From NCBI GenBank assembly GCA_902801155.1, contig CADCHG010000001.1:186001-250000 (forward strand): DNA of 64,000 bases, in the 5' to 3' direction. Below, one piece after another: positions 47,751 through 57,800 of this stretch; within the stretch, counting starts at the first letter, position 1; each line of letters begins with the position of its first letter. Under the pieces are notes generated by a model. That model was not told where the DNA came from. It ran no database searches and saw only the letters and a program-made list of their open reading frames with translations. Made by a program: the position numbers and the translations under genes. The stretch is from an uncultured Prevotellaceae bacterium (lineage in GTDB: Bacteria; Bacteroidota; Bacteroidia; Bacteroidales; Bacteroidaceae).

Positions 47751-49550
47751 ATGAAGACAAACAAACTAATATTCCTGTTCAGCATACTCCTTAGCATGTT
47801 GGCAACAAACACATCGGCTTACGACTTTGCAGTAAAGAATGCTGATGGTGTGATGATTTATTACGGTTTCTACTATAAAGATACTGAAAAAAAAGAGGTC
47901 TATGTAACCTTTAAAGATGAAGGTAATAGTTATAGTGGCTCAGTAACTATACCGAAAGAAGTCACCTATAACAAGAAAACCCGAAAGGTGACGGGTATTA
48001 TAGAAGAAGCTTTTCGTGGGTGCAAAAACTTGAAGTCTGTTACGATTCCCAACAGCGTGGAGAGAATTCTCTACCATTCCTTCGATGGTTGTAGTAGCCT
48101 GACATCCGTAAAAATTCCTAACAGCGTGACAGAGATATGCGATTATGCTTTTCTGAACTGTAGCAGTCTGAAATCCACCACTATCCCTAACAGCGTGAAA
48201 ATCATTGGAGCGAAGGCTTTCTCTGGATGCGAAAGCATGACCTCAGCTACAATCGGCAACAGTGTGACAAGTATTGGAAGGGAGGCTTTCGAAGGTTGTT
48301 CAAGTCTTACCTCTATCACGATTCCGAAATCAGTTACTGAGATAGGAGCGACTATTTTGAAATATTGTCCTAGTCTCCAATCAATAAAAGTAGAACAAGG
48401 AAACAAGAAATATGATAGCAGAAATAACTGTAATGCTATCATAGAAACAAAATCCAACACATTGCTTTCCGGGTGTATGAATACAGTTATCCCAAACAAT
48501 GTTACGAGCATTGAAAAGTGCGCTTTTCAGGGTATGGCAAACTTAAAGATAATCACTATTCCTAACAGCGTGACAAGCATTGGAGAGAATGCTTTCTCTG
48601 CTTGCAAGAACATGACCTCAGTAACTATTCCAAACAGCGTGACAATAATTGGAGAGAAGGCTTTCTCTTATTGCACAAGCCTTACTTCTATTACTATACC
48701 CAACAAAGTTACAAGCATTGAACGGGAGACTTTCTATGAATGCCAAAGCCTGAACTCCGTCACCATCAGCAACAGCGTGAAGAGTATAGGAAACGCAGCT
48801 TTCGAAGATTGCTATAAATTGAAGTCTATTACGATTCCTAACAGCGTGAAGAGCATTGGAGCACACGCTTTTTTCTGGTGTCATAGTCTTAACTCCGTCA
48901 CCATCGGCAACAGCGTGACAAGCATTGGAAATAGCGCTTTTCATGGTTGCGAAAGCCTCACTTCTATTACTATTCCCAACAGCGTGACGACGATTGGAGA
49001 TATGTCTTTTGATTATTGTGCAAGTCTCACTTCTGTCAATTTTTCCAATAGTTTGAAGAGTATAGGAAACTTTGCTTTCGAAGATTGCTATAAATTGAAG
49101 TCTATTACGATTCCTAACAGCGTGACAAGTATTGGAAAGCATGCTTTCTATGAGTGCTGGAACATGACCTCAGTAACAATCGGCAACAGCGTGACGAGCA
49201 TTGGAGAAGAGGCTTTCATGAAATGCAACAGTCTGAAATCAGTCACATCAAAGATTAAAAAGCCATTTGTCATAAATGAAAATACTTTCGATAATAGTGC
49301 ATACTCAAAAGGAACGCTATACGTGCCCAAGGGAACTGTTTCCAAGTATAAGGCTACTGAAAGTTGGAAGAGATTTAAATATATCTTGGAGGAAGGAACA
49401 ACGACTGCCATTGACGATGTAGAGGCAGACAATACCCTCAACACTTCAAACGCTATCTACGACATCAACGGTAAGCGTTTGCCTGCCACAAGCCTCGATG
49501 AGCTTCCTGCAGGAATTTATATTGTGAATGGAAAGAAAATCGTCAAGTAA
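47751..49550 (+). CDS. BspA-like surface protein with about 17 leucine-rich (LRR_5) repeats
   Basis: 599 residues with a signal peptide (LIFLFSILLSMLATNTSAYD). About 17 units of 23 residues follow the pattern NSVTSIGxxAFxxCxSLTSVTIP, interrupted once near residues 205-245. BspA-type repeats mediate binding to host proteins or other bacteria. The last 45 residues (YDINGKRLPATSLDELPAG, IYIVNGKKIVK) match the tail of the neighbouring xylanase. A 52-bp stretch is repeated exactly at 48798-48849 and 49074-49125, 276 bp apart (four units), showing recent repeat duplication or gene conversion. Confidence 0.92.
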   Translation: MKTNKLIFLFSILLSMLATNTSAYDFAVKNADGVMIYYGFYYKDTEKKEVYVTFKDEGNSYSGSVTIPKEVTYNKKTRKVTGIIEEAFRGCKNLKSVTIPNSVERILYHSFDGCSSLTSVKIPNSVTEICDYAFLNCSSLKSTTIPNSVKIIGAKAFSGCESMTSATIGNSVTSIGREAFEGCSSLTSITIPKSVTEIGATILKYCPSLQSIKVEQGNKKYDSRNNCNAIIETKSNTLLSGCMNTVIPNNVTSIEKCAFQGMANLKIITIPNSVTSIGENAFSACKNMTSVTIPNSVTIIGEKAFSYCTSLTSITIPNKVTSIERETFYECQSLNSVTISNSVKSIGNAAFEDCYKLKSITIPNSVKSIGAHAFFWCHSLNSVTIGNSVTSIGNSAFHGCESLTSITIPNSVTTIGDMSFDYCASLTSVNFSNSLKSIGNFAFEDCYKLKSITIPNSVTSIGKHAFYECWNMTSVTIGNSVTSIGEEAFMKCNSLKSVTSKIKKPFVINENTFDNSAYSKGTLYVPKGTVSKYKATESWKRFKYILEEGTTTAIDDVEADNTLNTSNAIYDINGKRLPATSLDELPAGIYIVNGKKIVK

Positions 49551-49592
49551 AAAAGCTATAAATCTCCTATATAGGGGAGACTTATAAAGACA

Positions 49593-49621
49593 GGCGTAAG
49601 GAATCATTTTCCTTGCGCCTT
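49593..49621 (+). terminator. Terminator of the BspA-like gene
   Basis: An 11-bp stem GGCGTAAGGAA/TTCCTTGCGCC with one G-T pair is followed by TTTGTCTTCTT. Confidence 0.75.
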
Positions 49622-49981
49622 TGTCTTCTTACAGGTGTTTATACACATAAAAAACGCCCCCGCACATTTGAGCATCGTTGAGAGGCTTGGCGGGTTCTTG
49701 CGAGTCAAAAGTAATCATTATTCCTGATAAATCCAAATTTCCACATGATTATTTCTCTTCATTTTCAAAAGGCTAACCTGAATTATCCATAGTCATACTT
49801 ATTTGAGTTACCTTGAAAAGGAAACGACGTAAGCATAGGTTGGTACGTTAACACTAAATTCCTTATTGTTACCTGTTACTTGTTACTAACATCAGTTTTC
49901 GGTAACAAGGAATTTTGTTCACGGTAATTACCAAATTTACAGACAATTATATTTCGTCGAAATCACGTTCGTTAGCATCAT

Positions 49982-50384
49982 CCCTACCATACCTATCCTC
50001 AGGGTAGGTAAGGTAGGTATCATTTTAAGCCGGCATTCCACGGAAGAGCAGAAGCGTTGGTTTGCTCAATATATTGAGTATGAACTTGTTACGCACCTTG
50101 AACGAAACATAATCAGCCATATATTCATTGTTTTACCTATACATACCTACCTAGCCTTGGCTAGGTATGTAAAGTATAGAGAGGTAGAATAAAAATTATA
50201 TCATTATTATATATATGTTTACCTAACAATTACTGTGCCATTTTTCATATCGAGATTACATATACACTTACCTACCTTGGCTAGGTAGGTATGTGAAGAA
50301 TAGACAGTGTATCTATTTGTATATCTGCAAGTTATGCACGCACAACCAAACCTACCTACCTAGCCTTGGCTAGGTATAGGTAGG
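49982..50384. repeat. Cluster of four CCTACC/GGTAGG palindromes
   Basis: Palindromes at 49982-50021, 50141-50170 (centre CTAGCCTTGGCTAG), 50265-50295 and 50351-50384. After the second and third, the flank GGTATGTRAAGWATAGA is also conserved, so the unit is larger than the hairpin. A fifth relative lies at 50637-50672. Confidence 0.8.
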
Positions 50385-50414
50385 GTAAAAGTCGTGATTT
50401 TCGCCCCAAATTGC

Positions 50415-50458
50415 CTTCGTCGTACCTCCGATATGCCTCAACACTGCCTCCGTTTCAA
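50415..50458. repeat. 11-bp-period array (CTCCG-type units)
   Basis: CTTCGTCGTAC, CTCCGATATGC, CTCAACACTGC and CTCCGTTTCAA, exact 11-bp period. Confidence 0.75.
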
Positions 50459-50636
50459 AAGCATCAAACGCACAATTCCCTTGTGTTTAAAGCGAATTAT
50501 TAGGGGATTTATAGCGGAGTTAGTGCCCACCCACTTACATATTTTTCCTGATTTTGGTTTACAGTTTTAGTTGTTATTATACTGCATTCGTTGACATCAT
50601 ACTGAATTCGTTTAACCCGCATAGGAAAACTATAAA

Positions 50637-50672
50637 CCTACCCCCAACTGAGTATGCTCAATTGGGGGTAGG
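50637..50672. repeat. Palindrome near the GH3 gene end
   Basis: CCTACCCCCAACTGAG faces CTCAATTGGGGGTAGG. It lies 54 bp after the GH3 stop and may terminate that gene. Confidence 0.75.
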
Positions 50673-50726
50673 TATGTGATAAACCCTTATTTCGATAGAA
50701 AATCGGAGTTGGGTAATACAAGAAAA

Positions 50727-53081
50727 CTAGTTGTTTTTCTTCAAAAGATTAAGCTTTACCTTTGGAGCAAGGGCATTGTTTGTCTTCTCGGTATATTCTG
50801 CGAGCCTGAGCTGTGCCGTACCCTTGATGTCTGCGATATTGGCACCTACCATGAAGTCATAGTTTCCAGCATCGGCTATCCAACGGCTGTTAGCCTCATC
50901 AAAGCTTGCGAGGTCACGCTGAGCGATAGTCATCTGCAAGGTCTGTGACTCGCCTGGCTGAAGGAGGTTGGTCTTGCCAAATGCCTTGAGTTCCTTCTCT
51001 GGCTTCTCAATAGAACCGTTAGGAGCAGCAACATAAACCTGTGCGACCTCCTTACCGGCAACATTACCGGTATTCTTCACACTAACGCTAACGGTAATCT
51101 TATCACCAACCTTCTTGACTGTTGGCTTGCCAAACTCGAATGTGGTATAGCTCAAGCCATAGCCGAATGGATAGGCTACATCCTTGTTCCATGTGTCGAA
51201 ATAGCGATAGCCAACCCATATATCCTCCTCATGATTGGTGTAATCGCGTCCCTGAATGTTGTCACGGCTATAGTTTAGCAGATTCTCATAACCGAAAGCA
51301 GGCATTTCGACAGGGAAATTACTTGTTGACGGATGGTCGGTGGCAAAGATAGGCCATGTCATAGTGAGACGGCCAGAAGGACAAACCTTACCAGTCAGAA
51401 TATCCACTACACTATTTCCGCCCTCTTCACCAGGCTGCCATGCCACGAGGATGGCATCTGCAATTCCTCTCCAGCTTGAAGTTTCAATCACGCTACCAGA
51501 ATTGATAACAACAATAACAGGCTTGCCAGCAGCATGATATTGGGCACTAACGCTCTGGAGCATCCTCAGTTCAAGTTCGGTAAGACCAAACTCACCTTTG
51601 ATACTTCTGTCGATACCCTCACCTGCCTGACGGGAGATAGTGAAGATAGCAGCATCAGAATTGGCTACCTGACGAGAGATGCAGAGGTCGCTAATCTCGA
51701 CCTCAGGCACTTTCTGGTCGCCCATATGTGGAGCCTCAAACCAACGGTCAGGAGTACGGTCAGCCTCAAACTTCAGTTTAGCAAAGGCAATATACTTCTG
51801 ATAAAGTTCGGTAAGATCAGCAGTTGTTTCAATGCCGGCATTCTTCAATCCTCCCACAAGGTCGATGATATAAGGAGTATGTACGCAACCAGAGCCTACT
51901 CCTCCAGAAAGGAAGTTGTAGGAGCCAGTTCCGAAGAGTGCCACCTTCTTGATATTTCGCATAGGAAGGGTGTTGTTGGCATTCTTGAGAAGCACCATAC
52001 CCTCGGCAGCAGTCTCACGGGTGATGGCAGCATGAGCCTTAAGATCAGGAGCATCAGACGCCTTATAACCAGCAAAATGAGGAGTCTTAACGATGTATTC
52101 GAGCATTCTGCGAACGCACTTATCCACATCCTCAATCTTTAGTTTACCGCTATTCACGCCATCAACGATATCCCTTACCTGTTCAGGTGAACCCGGTTCC
52201 ATAAGGTCGTTGCCAGCCTTCACCTCATTGATAGTGAAGAGACCTTGACTCTCACGCTTTCCGATCCAGTCGGTCATTACGATTCCCTTGAAGCCCCATT
52301 CATCGCGGAGAATAGTTGTGAGCAGATCATAATTGTCTTGAGCGTAAGTGCCGTTGACTGAGTTGTATGACGACATGATTGTCCATGGATTACTCTCTTT
52401 TACTGCAATCTCAAATCCCTTGAGGTAAATCTCACGGGCAGCACGCTGGCTGAGACGCTCGTCCACACGAGTACGGCTTGTCTCCTGTGAGTTAACGGCA
52501 AAGTGCTTTATGCTCACGCCCACTCCCTCGCTCTGCACACCGTTGATATATGCGGCAGCTATCTTACCTGTAAGGAGCGGATCTTCACTATAATACTCGA
52601 AGTTACGTCCGCAGAGAGGGTTACGATGGATATTGACACCAGGACCGAGGATAACATCGCAGTTGTATTCCTTTGTCTCGTTGCCGATAGCCTTACCTAC
52701 ACGCTGTGCAAGGTCGGTATTCCATGTAGAGGCAAGACAAGTGCCAACGGGGAATCCTGTAGCGTAGAATGTCTTCTGAGTTCCCGGGCGTGTCTGGTCA
52801 ATACGCACTCCGGCAGGACCATCTGTGAGGATAGTCTCAGGAATACCAAAGCGCTCAATGGCTACAGTAGTGCCGGCAGCTCCAGGTACGGTACGTGCAG
52901 CAGAACCTGCAACAGCTACAGGCGAGAAGAAATCAAAGAGTCCACCAACGAGAAGCTTTGCTTTCTCCTCAAGTGTCATTGCGGATATTACCTCGTTGAT
53001 ATTATCCTTTGTAAGCTTAGGGGCTTGCGCCGATGCATTTAGACTCATAACTGTCATTAGGGTTAAGATTGATTTTTTCAT
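50727..53081 (-). CDS. GH3 family beta-glucosidase/xylosidase
   Basis: 784 residues with a signal peptide (MKKSILTLMTVMSLNASAQ). It has the GH3 N-terminal barrel (ERFGIPETILTDGPAGVR, then VSIKHFAVNSQETSR) with nucleophile Asp271 in GIVMTDWIGKRES, the alpha/beta sandwich domain, and a C-terminal fibronectin III-like domain (VSVKNTGNVAGKEVAQVYV). It releases terminal glucose or xylose from beta-linked oligosaccharides. It lies alone, about 3 kb from the GH10 xylanase on the opposite strand, so a shared role in hemicellulose use is possible but not shown. Confidence 0.93.
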   Translation of the reverse strand: MKKSILTLMTVMSLNASAQAPKLTKDNINEVISAMTLEEKAKLLVGGLFDFFSPVAVAGSAARTVPGAAGTTVAIERFGIPETILTDGPAGVRIDQTRPGTQKTFYATGFPVGTCLASTWNTDLAQRVGKAIGNETKEYNCDVILGPGVNIHRNPLCGRNFEYYSEDPLLTGKIAAAYINGVQSEGVGVSIKHFAVNSQETSRTRVDERLSQRAAREIYLKGFEIAVKESNPWTIMSSYNSVNGTYAQDNYDLLTTILRDEWGFKGIVMTDWIGKRESQGLFTINEVKAGNDLMEPGSPEQVRDIVDGVNSGKLKIEDVDKCVRRMLEYIVKTPHFAGYKASDAPDLKAHAAITRETAAEGMVLLKNANNTLPMRNIKKVALFGTGSYNFLSGGVGSGCVHTPYIIDLVGGLKNAGIETTADLTELYQKYIAFAKLKFEADRTPDRWFEAPHMGDQKVPEVEISDLCISRQVANSDAAIFTISRQAGEGIDRSIKGEFGLTELELRMLQSVSAQYHAAGKPVIVVINSGSVIETSSWRGIADAILVAWQPGEEGGNSVVDILTGKVCPSGRLTMTWPIFATDHPSTSNFPVEMPAFGYENLLNYSRDNIQGRDYTNHEEDIWVGYRYFDTWNKDVAYPFGYGLSYTTFEFGKPTVKKVGDKITVSVSVKNTGNVAGKEVAQVYVAAPNGSIEKPEKELKAFGKTNLLQPGESQTLQMTIAQRDLASFDEANSRWIADAGNYDFMVGANIADIKGTAQLRLAEYTEKTNNALAPKVKLNLLKKNN

Positions 53082-53120
53082 AAAAAGAGAATTAAAAGGA
53101 GACAGATGAGGGGCCCTTGT

Positions 53121-54143
53121 TTATAGTGTCGTTAATATTGTATTCATCTTCCAGTTTGTCTCGTTCCATTCTGAGCCAAGGGTTGAATCCTTGAGTATTC
53201 CGCCTCCGCCGTATAGGATGGCTTTCCCGTTATGGAAATGCCCACAACGGAGATTGACAAAGAGGTTTGTCTCATTATCCTCATCCAACATTCCCACGAC
53301 ACCGGAATAATACTCCCTGTCATAGCCTTCATTCTCTCTTATGAAAGCAGCAGCCTCCTTTGCAGGCAAGCCACAAACGGCAGGTGTCGGGTGAAGTGCC
53401 TTTATCAGATGATGGATTATTGGTGACGGATTATCGGCATTAAGTGGTGGTGCCAAGTGGAACTCGGTCTTGAGATGCACAAGCTGTCCGGCACGCGATG
53501 TATAAGGTCCTTCTTCCTCAAGGATGCGGACGTATGGACTTACGGTTTCACGCACATAATCAGCCACAATCTCCTGTTCCTTACGGTTTTTCTCGCTCCA
53601 CACGATATTCTTCACAGGCACGGTATCAGGAACCGACATAGTGCCGGCAAGTGCCATTGTGCGATAGTGATTAGCAGTACCTGAGACGAGAATCTCAGGA
53701 GTACAGCCCATCCACGCGCCCTCACCAGGTATCTGAGCAAGATAAATCATCATGCGAGGGTAAAGGCTGCAGGCACGATTGAAAGCCGCCATAAGCCTTG
53801 CCTCATCAGTTTCCCATTCCCATTCACTTGCCCGGGAAAGTACGAGTTTTGTAAACTCCCCTTTCTGAAGGGCTGACATAAAAGTAGCAAACGCCTTGGC
53901 ATAAGATGACGGATTCTGGGTAATCTGCGTTGGGGATTGGGTGTCAGGTGTTGGCTGTTGGGTGATCGGAATTGGCTGTTGGACACCTTCAAACAGAAGC
54001 ACATCATGCCCAGACTCAAGGTCATAGGGAATCATTACGAAGCCTTTCCTGCCCCGTATATCATCGATAGACTGCAGTCGTATGACATTATCACATTCTA
54101 TCCTTATCGCTTCACTTGAATATGGAAGTCTGTATATTACCAT
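53121..54143 (-). CDS. menF: Isochorismate synthase (chorismate-binding family)
   Basis: 340 residues, somewhat short for the family. The chorismate-utilising domain is clear: FTKLVLSRASEWEWE, GEGAWMGCTPEILVS, ALAGTMSVPDT, HPTPAVCGLPAKEA and GYDREYYSGVVGM, with the catalytic Lys in the first motif. It converts chorismate to isochorismate for menaquinone synthesis, supported by the adjacent thioesterase gene. Residues about 55-78 (PIPITQQPTPDTQSP, TQITQNPSS) are low-complexity and encoded by a heptamer array, an in-frame insertion in the poorly conserved N-terminal part. Confidence 0.9.
   Translation of the reverse strand: MVIYRLPYSSEAIRIECDNVIRLQSIDDIRGRKGFVMIPYDLESGHDVLLFEGVQQPIPITQQPTPDTQSPTQITQNPSSYAKAFATFMSALQKGEFTKLVLSRASEWEWETDEARLMAAFNRACSLYPRMMIYLAQIPGEGAWMGCTPEILVSGTANHYRTMALAGTMSVPDTVPVKNIVWSEKNRKEQEIVADYVRETVSPYVRILEEEGPYTSRAGQLVHLKTEFHLAPPLNADNPSPIIHHLIKALHPTPAVCGLPAKEAAAFIRENEGYDREYYSGVVGMLDEDNETNLFVNLRCGHFHNGKAILYGGGGILKDSTLGSEWNETNWKMNTILTTL
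53911..53980. repeat. Heptamer array inside menF
   Basis: Ten 7-bp units of the type GGCTGTT, GGGTGAT and GGGTGTC, lying wholly inside the coding frame. Confidence 0.75.
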
Positions 54144-54158
54144 AAAAATATAACAAAC

Positions 54159-54306
54159 GGCCCCTCACCTGCCCTGTGGGCATCCTCTCCCCAAGGGGCG
54201 AGGAAGAAAGTATGTATTGTACCCGCAAAGGAGTCCTCATGAGGTAAAAATGTAACATTTCCCTCGCCCTTTGGGGAGAGGGTGTCCGAAGGGCGGGTGA
54301 GGGGCC
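54159..54306. repeat. 148-bp GC-rich inverted element between menF and menI
   Basis: GGCCCCTCACC...CTCTCCCCAAGGGGCG faces CCTTTGGGGAGAGGG...GGGTGAGGGGCC. It is the sister of 40911-41058 and has the same length. It fills nearly the whole 168-bp gap, so if menI and menF share a transcript they do so through a large hairpin. Confidence 0.85.
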
Positions 54307-54311
54307 GCAGA

Positions 54312-54719
54312 TTAAATCAATACCATATTAGTAACCCTCTCCGTTGAGAGCAGCTTACCATCCTCACCTCTTATCTCTACGTTCCAGATATGGGTGGTGC
54401 GACCGATATGGATTGGCGTCGCCTTTCCTATCACCTTGCCTTCCTTTGCCGACATGCCTATGTGGTTTCCCGACACCTGAAGTCCGCAGATACGGGCATA
54501 CTCACCAACGATGGCAAGGCTTCCGGCACCGGCAAGTGTTTCTGCCATAGCAAGGGCGGCACCTCCGTGGAGAATGCCGAAATACTGCACCGTATTCTCG
54601 TTGATAGGCATCTCGCCAAGTACCGATTCATCATCAGTAGGCAGAAACCTGATACCAAGCATGTGGTTCATGGTTCCTACCAACCGAGAGTTGAATATAT
54701 CACATTGTTCCTTTGTCAT
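54312..54719 (-). CDS. menI: Hotdog-fold thioesterase, probably 1,4-dihydroxy-2-naphthoyl-CoA hydrolase
   Basis: 135 residues of the PaaI/YbgC-like hotdog family. The active-site segment is GILHGGAALAMAETLAGAG (HGG plus catalytic Glu), with the later GRTTHIWNVEIRGEDGK strand pair typical of the family. Next to menF, the likely job is releasing DHNA from CoA in menaquinone synthesis; a general acyl-CoA thioesterase is the alternative. The start is the ATG at 54717-54719. The codons upstream of it are the edge of a palindromic repeat (54722-54754). Confidence 0.82.
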   Translation of the reverse strand: MTKEQCDIFNSRLVGTMNHMLGIRFLPTDDESVLGEMPINENTVQYFGILHGGAALAMAETLAGAGSLAIVGEYARICGLQVSGNHIGMSAKEGKVIGKATPIHIGRTTHIWNVEIRGEDGKLLSTERVTNMVLI

Positions 54720-54721
54720 AA

Positions 54722-54754
54722 GCCTAACCAAGCCTTCCCAAAGGGAAGGATGTT
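54722..54754. repeat. Palindromic repeat abutting the menI start
   Basis: A copy of the 33-bp GCCTAACC element, ending 2 bp from the start codon exactly as at asnS. A further GC-rich hairpin block lies at 54798-54853. Confidence 0.8.
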
Positions 54755-54854
54755 TTATAGTAAGAATCCCTTATTTTACCACCTTCATTACTATCTACTC
54801 CCCCTTGAGGGGGTAAGGGGGGAGGAGCCCTCCCTTCGGGAGGGTCTGGGTGGG

Positions 54855-57800
54855 TCACTTCATAACCTTTCTGCTTCCTGCACTTGACACCTCGATATAG
54901 ATGCCGCGAGGAAGTGAGTTGAGAGTCTTTCCTGCATATACACCGTTGAGGGTGTAGTAGGTTACAGAATTCTGGCGGTCGATTGCGTTAGCTGCAACCT
55001 CTATGATACCTGTCTCGATTTCCTCGGAAACCTTATCCATACCTACGAATACGTCTGAAGTCTGAATAGCGTTTGCGTATGCGATGGTAGCATGATTGAA
55101 GAGATAGTAGCTGTTGCCTCCGTCAGGGAATCGGCCTACTGTCTGATCGTATGCCATAGGACCATAATGGATGGTATCAGCAAACTCCTTCATCTGAGGA
55201 TTTGCATCGAAATATGCAGAGTTATTGGCAACAAACTCATCACTTGAACTTATCAGTACGAGAGCGTCTTCATCATTACCCAATTTGAAGTTTGCATGAA
55301 TCTGTGACTGAGCATCACGCTTACTGCACCATACGATGAGATGACCGTGAGCAGGAATGATTGCAGCCTCATCTGTTGGAGCCACAATCTGATACTTTTC
55401 AGGTTTCTTCTCATTGTCGCTGATGTAAAGACCGTTTACGTTGAGGTCATAGTCGGTAGTGTTATAAAGTTCTACCCAGTCATCTTTCTTGAAGAGGTCG
55501 TTTACAAGCATGTCATTTCCTGCACTCAGCTCATTGATTTTGATAGGAGCATCGGCGAAATCTGAAAGTTTGTCAGCATCAGCCTTCTCCCATACGGCAG
55601 TAAGGTTGACAGTACCTGTTGATGGAATTTCATACTCCATCTTTCCAGATAGGCACTTGCCGTCAGAAGATTTCCAACCTGCGAAGCGGTATCCGGCAGG
55701 AGCAGCAGCCTTGAGGGTGATTGGTGCGAAGAGCTGGCCTGAGAACTTACCCGTAGGAACTTCCATGCCATTGACAAGGATTGAAGCGCCCTCGATATTG
55801 CTTGCAAGAGTAACGCTCTGAGCAGTCGCGTTGCTAAGTTTCATATAAGAGCAGTTCTTCAACTGGGTAATCATAGCAGACTGACGTGATGTAAGACTAC
55901 TGATAAGGCCCTTGTTGAAATTGTCACCATTGACAGTACTATTTGGATCCACATAACCACCCTTGCTAAGATATGCAGCCATGTCCTTAACTATTTTCTT
56001 AGCACGTTCCGGCTCAAACACAGATCCGGCAATCACGCAATATGCATCAATGAACTTCTTGCGGAATGTCTCATTGTTGAGCATATTCTTAAAGATAGTA
56101 ACAACCTCTATCTCCTTGGTAAGAGAGGTACCTTTTATGCTCTTGTTCTTTGAATAGTCATATCCTTTGAGTTCGTTGAATTTAAAGGTCTGTTCATTAA
56201 AGAAGTCGTTGAATGGCTGGTTTCTATTAAATGCGAAGTCTATATCGAATAGCACGAAACGGAACTTACCATCATTCTGGTCGCGATAAGCCTTCACGTT
56301 GTTGTGTGGCCAGTCATCAGAACCCAAGAAGAACTCTGTTGCCATATAGTTGACATACTCGTCAATATCCACCAGTTTGCAGATTTCCTTGTATGAATCC
56401 TCGGAAGAAGCAGTCTTTGCAAGCTCATACCACTTGTTGAATGAATCCTTGGTACCAGCCTTCTGCACATAGCCAGAGTCTGCACAAATCTCAAACTGAT
56501 CCATCAGGTCAGTATCTATACCATAGTTGGCATAGGCATAATGCTTGTTGTTTGGCTCACGCATATTGAGCACGGCATAATGCTCGGCATTGATATACAC
56601 ATGCACAGGCTGCCATGCCTGATGCTCCACATACAGGCCACTTGAAGCTACAATCTGCTGCATAGCAGCATCCTTGATACGTGCATTGGTATCATTACCT
56701 CCGTTACGTATCTGAAGTGTCTTATGCTTGAGATAGCTCTTGCCGTTTTCTACAGCAGGATTATCCTTCTCTGTGCCAAAGAACTGATATGCGAATGTAT
56801 TGTTGAACTCGTATGCCTTGCCTGCCTTCAGCTTGAAAGAATGCGGACTCCATGCCCTACTCCATCCGCCACAGGCAGAGAAGTCACACTCCTGAGAGAT
56901 CACACACTCGTTCTTTGTTGTGATATACTCGAAGTTTACAGGGCGATCCCAATCCATGTTTCCGTTGTACTTGTTGTCCTGACCATTTCCCGGACGACCG
57001 TAACTGGAATACTCAAACATTCCATACTTGCCCTCGAAGAGATTTTTCTTGTCTGTCACAATAGAGATGATAGGGAAAGGCTCATTACCATTGTCCTTGA
57101 TATATGTACGCGTTACAACAGGACTTGCAAGCATACCATCTTGGAACAAGCGGAAACGATAGCTGGTAGAATTGCTCACACTGAACTTTCCACTCGTAGA
57201 AGTCTTTCCGTTCTTGAGTGTAGGCGCTGTACCGTCTGTAGTATAGCGAAGCGTTGCACCCTCTGGGATTGTTACATTAACGCTAAGAGTACCTGTGAAG
57301 AGCTTTGCCGGGATATCTACCTCTGGTTTCTTGAGTTGCTTAGTTGCAAATGTAGATGTTGCATTACTTGCTCCCGGTGTAGGATTATCAGTAGTGCCCC
57401 ACTCTTCTCCTCCATCCGTGGTACGGGCGTATGACACACGACTTATAGCCTCAGGGTATGTCACCTCCGCAAGGATATTCACTCCGTCAGATACGATTAT
57501 CGTACCGCCCTCGCAACCGAGTTTGTCGTCAATCTGGCGATATGACTCTGGAGTAAACACCTCAAAATGGTCGAAGTTGAGAACTGCATAGCCATGCGGA
57601 AGAAGAACGCCATAATTATCAACAAGACGATGTTTCTTTAGGTTAGTGGCATCATCCGTAACATAGAGTCCACCAAGCCGTATGTTGTTGTCCGTAGGGT
57701 TGTAAAGTTCTACCCATGAACCGAAGTTAGTTGAAGGGTCACGATATACATCCACGTTAGCCGCCATCACCTCATTAATAATGATGTTATCAGCAGAAGC

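Larger units (their letters stand above)
49622..50726. other. 1.1-kb gene-free region with palindrome cluster
   Basis: No gene on either strand. It contains a heptamer set (TTGTTAC units, 49866-49886) with an inverted GGTAACAAGG arm (49901-49910), five CCTACC-type palindromes and an 11-bp array (50415-50458). Confidence 0.65.

Noticed and set aside
49982..50384. CRISPR array
   Set aside because: The repeats are palindromic, vary in sequence and length, and the spacing is irregular. No cas gene is nearby.
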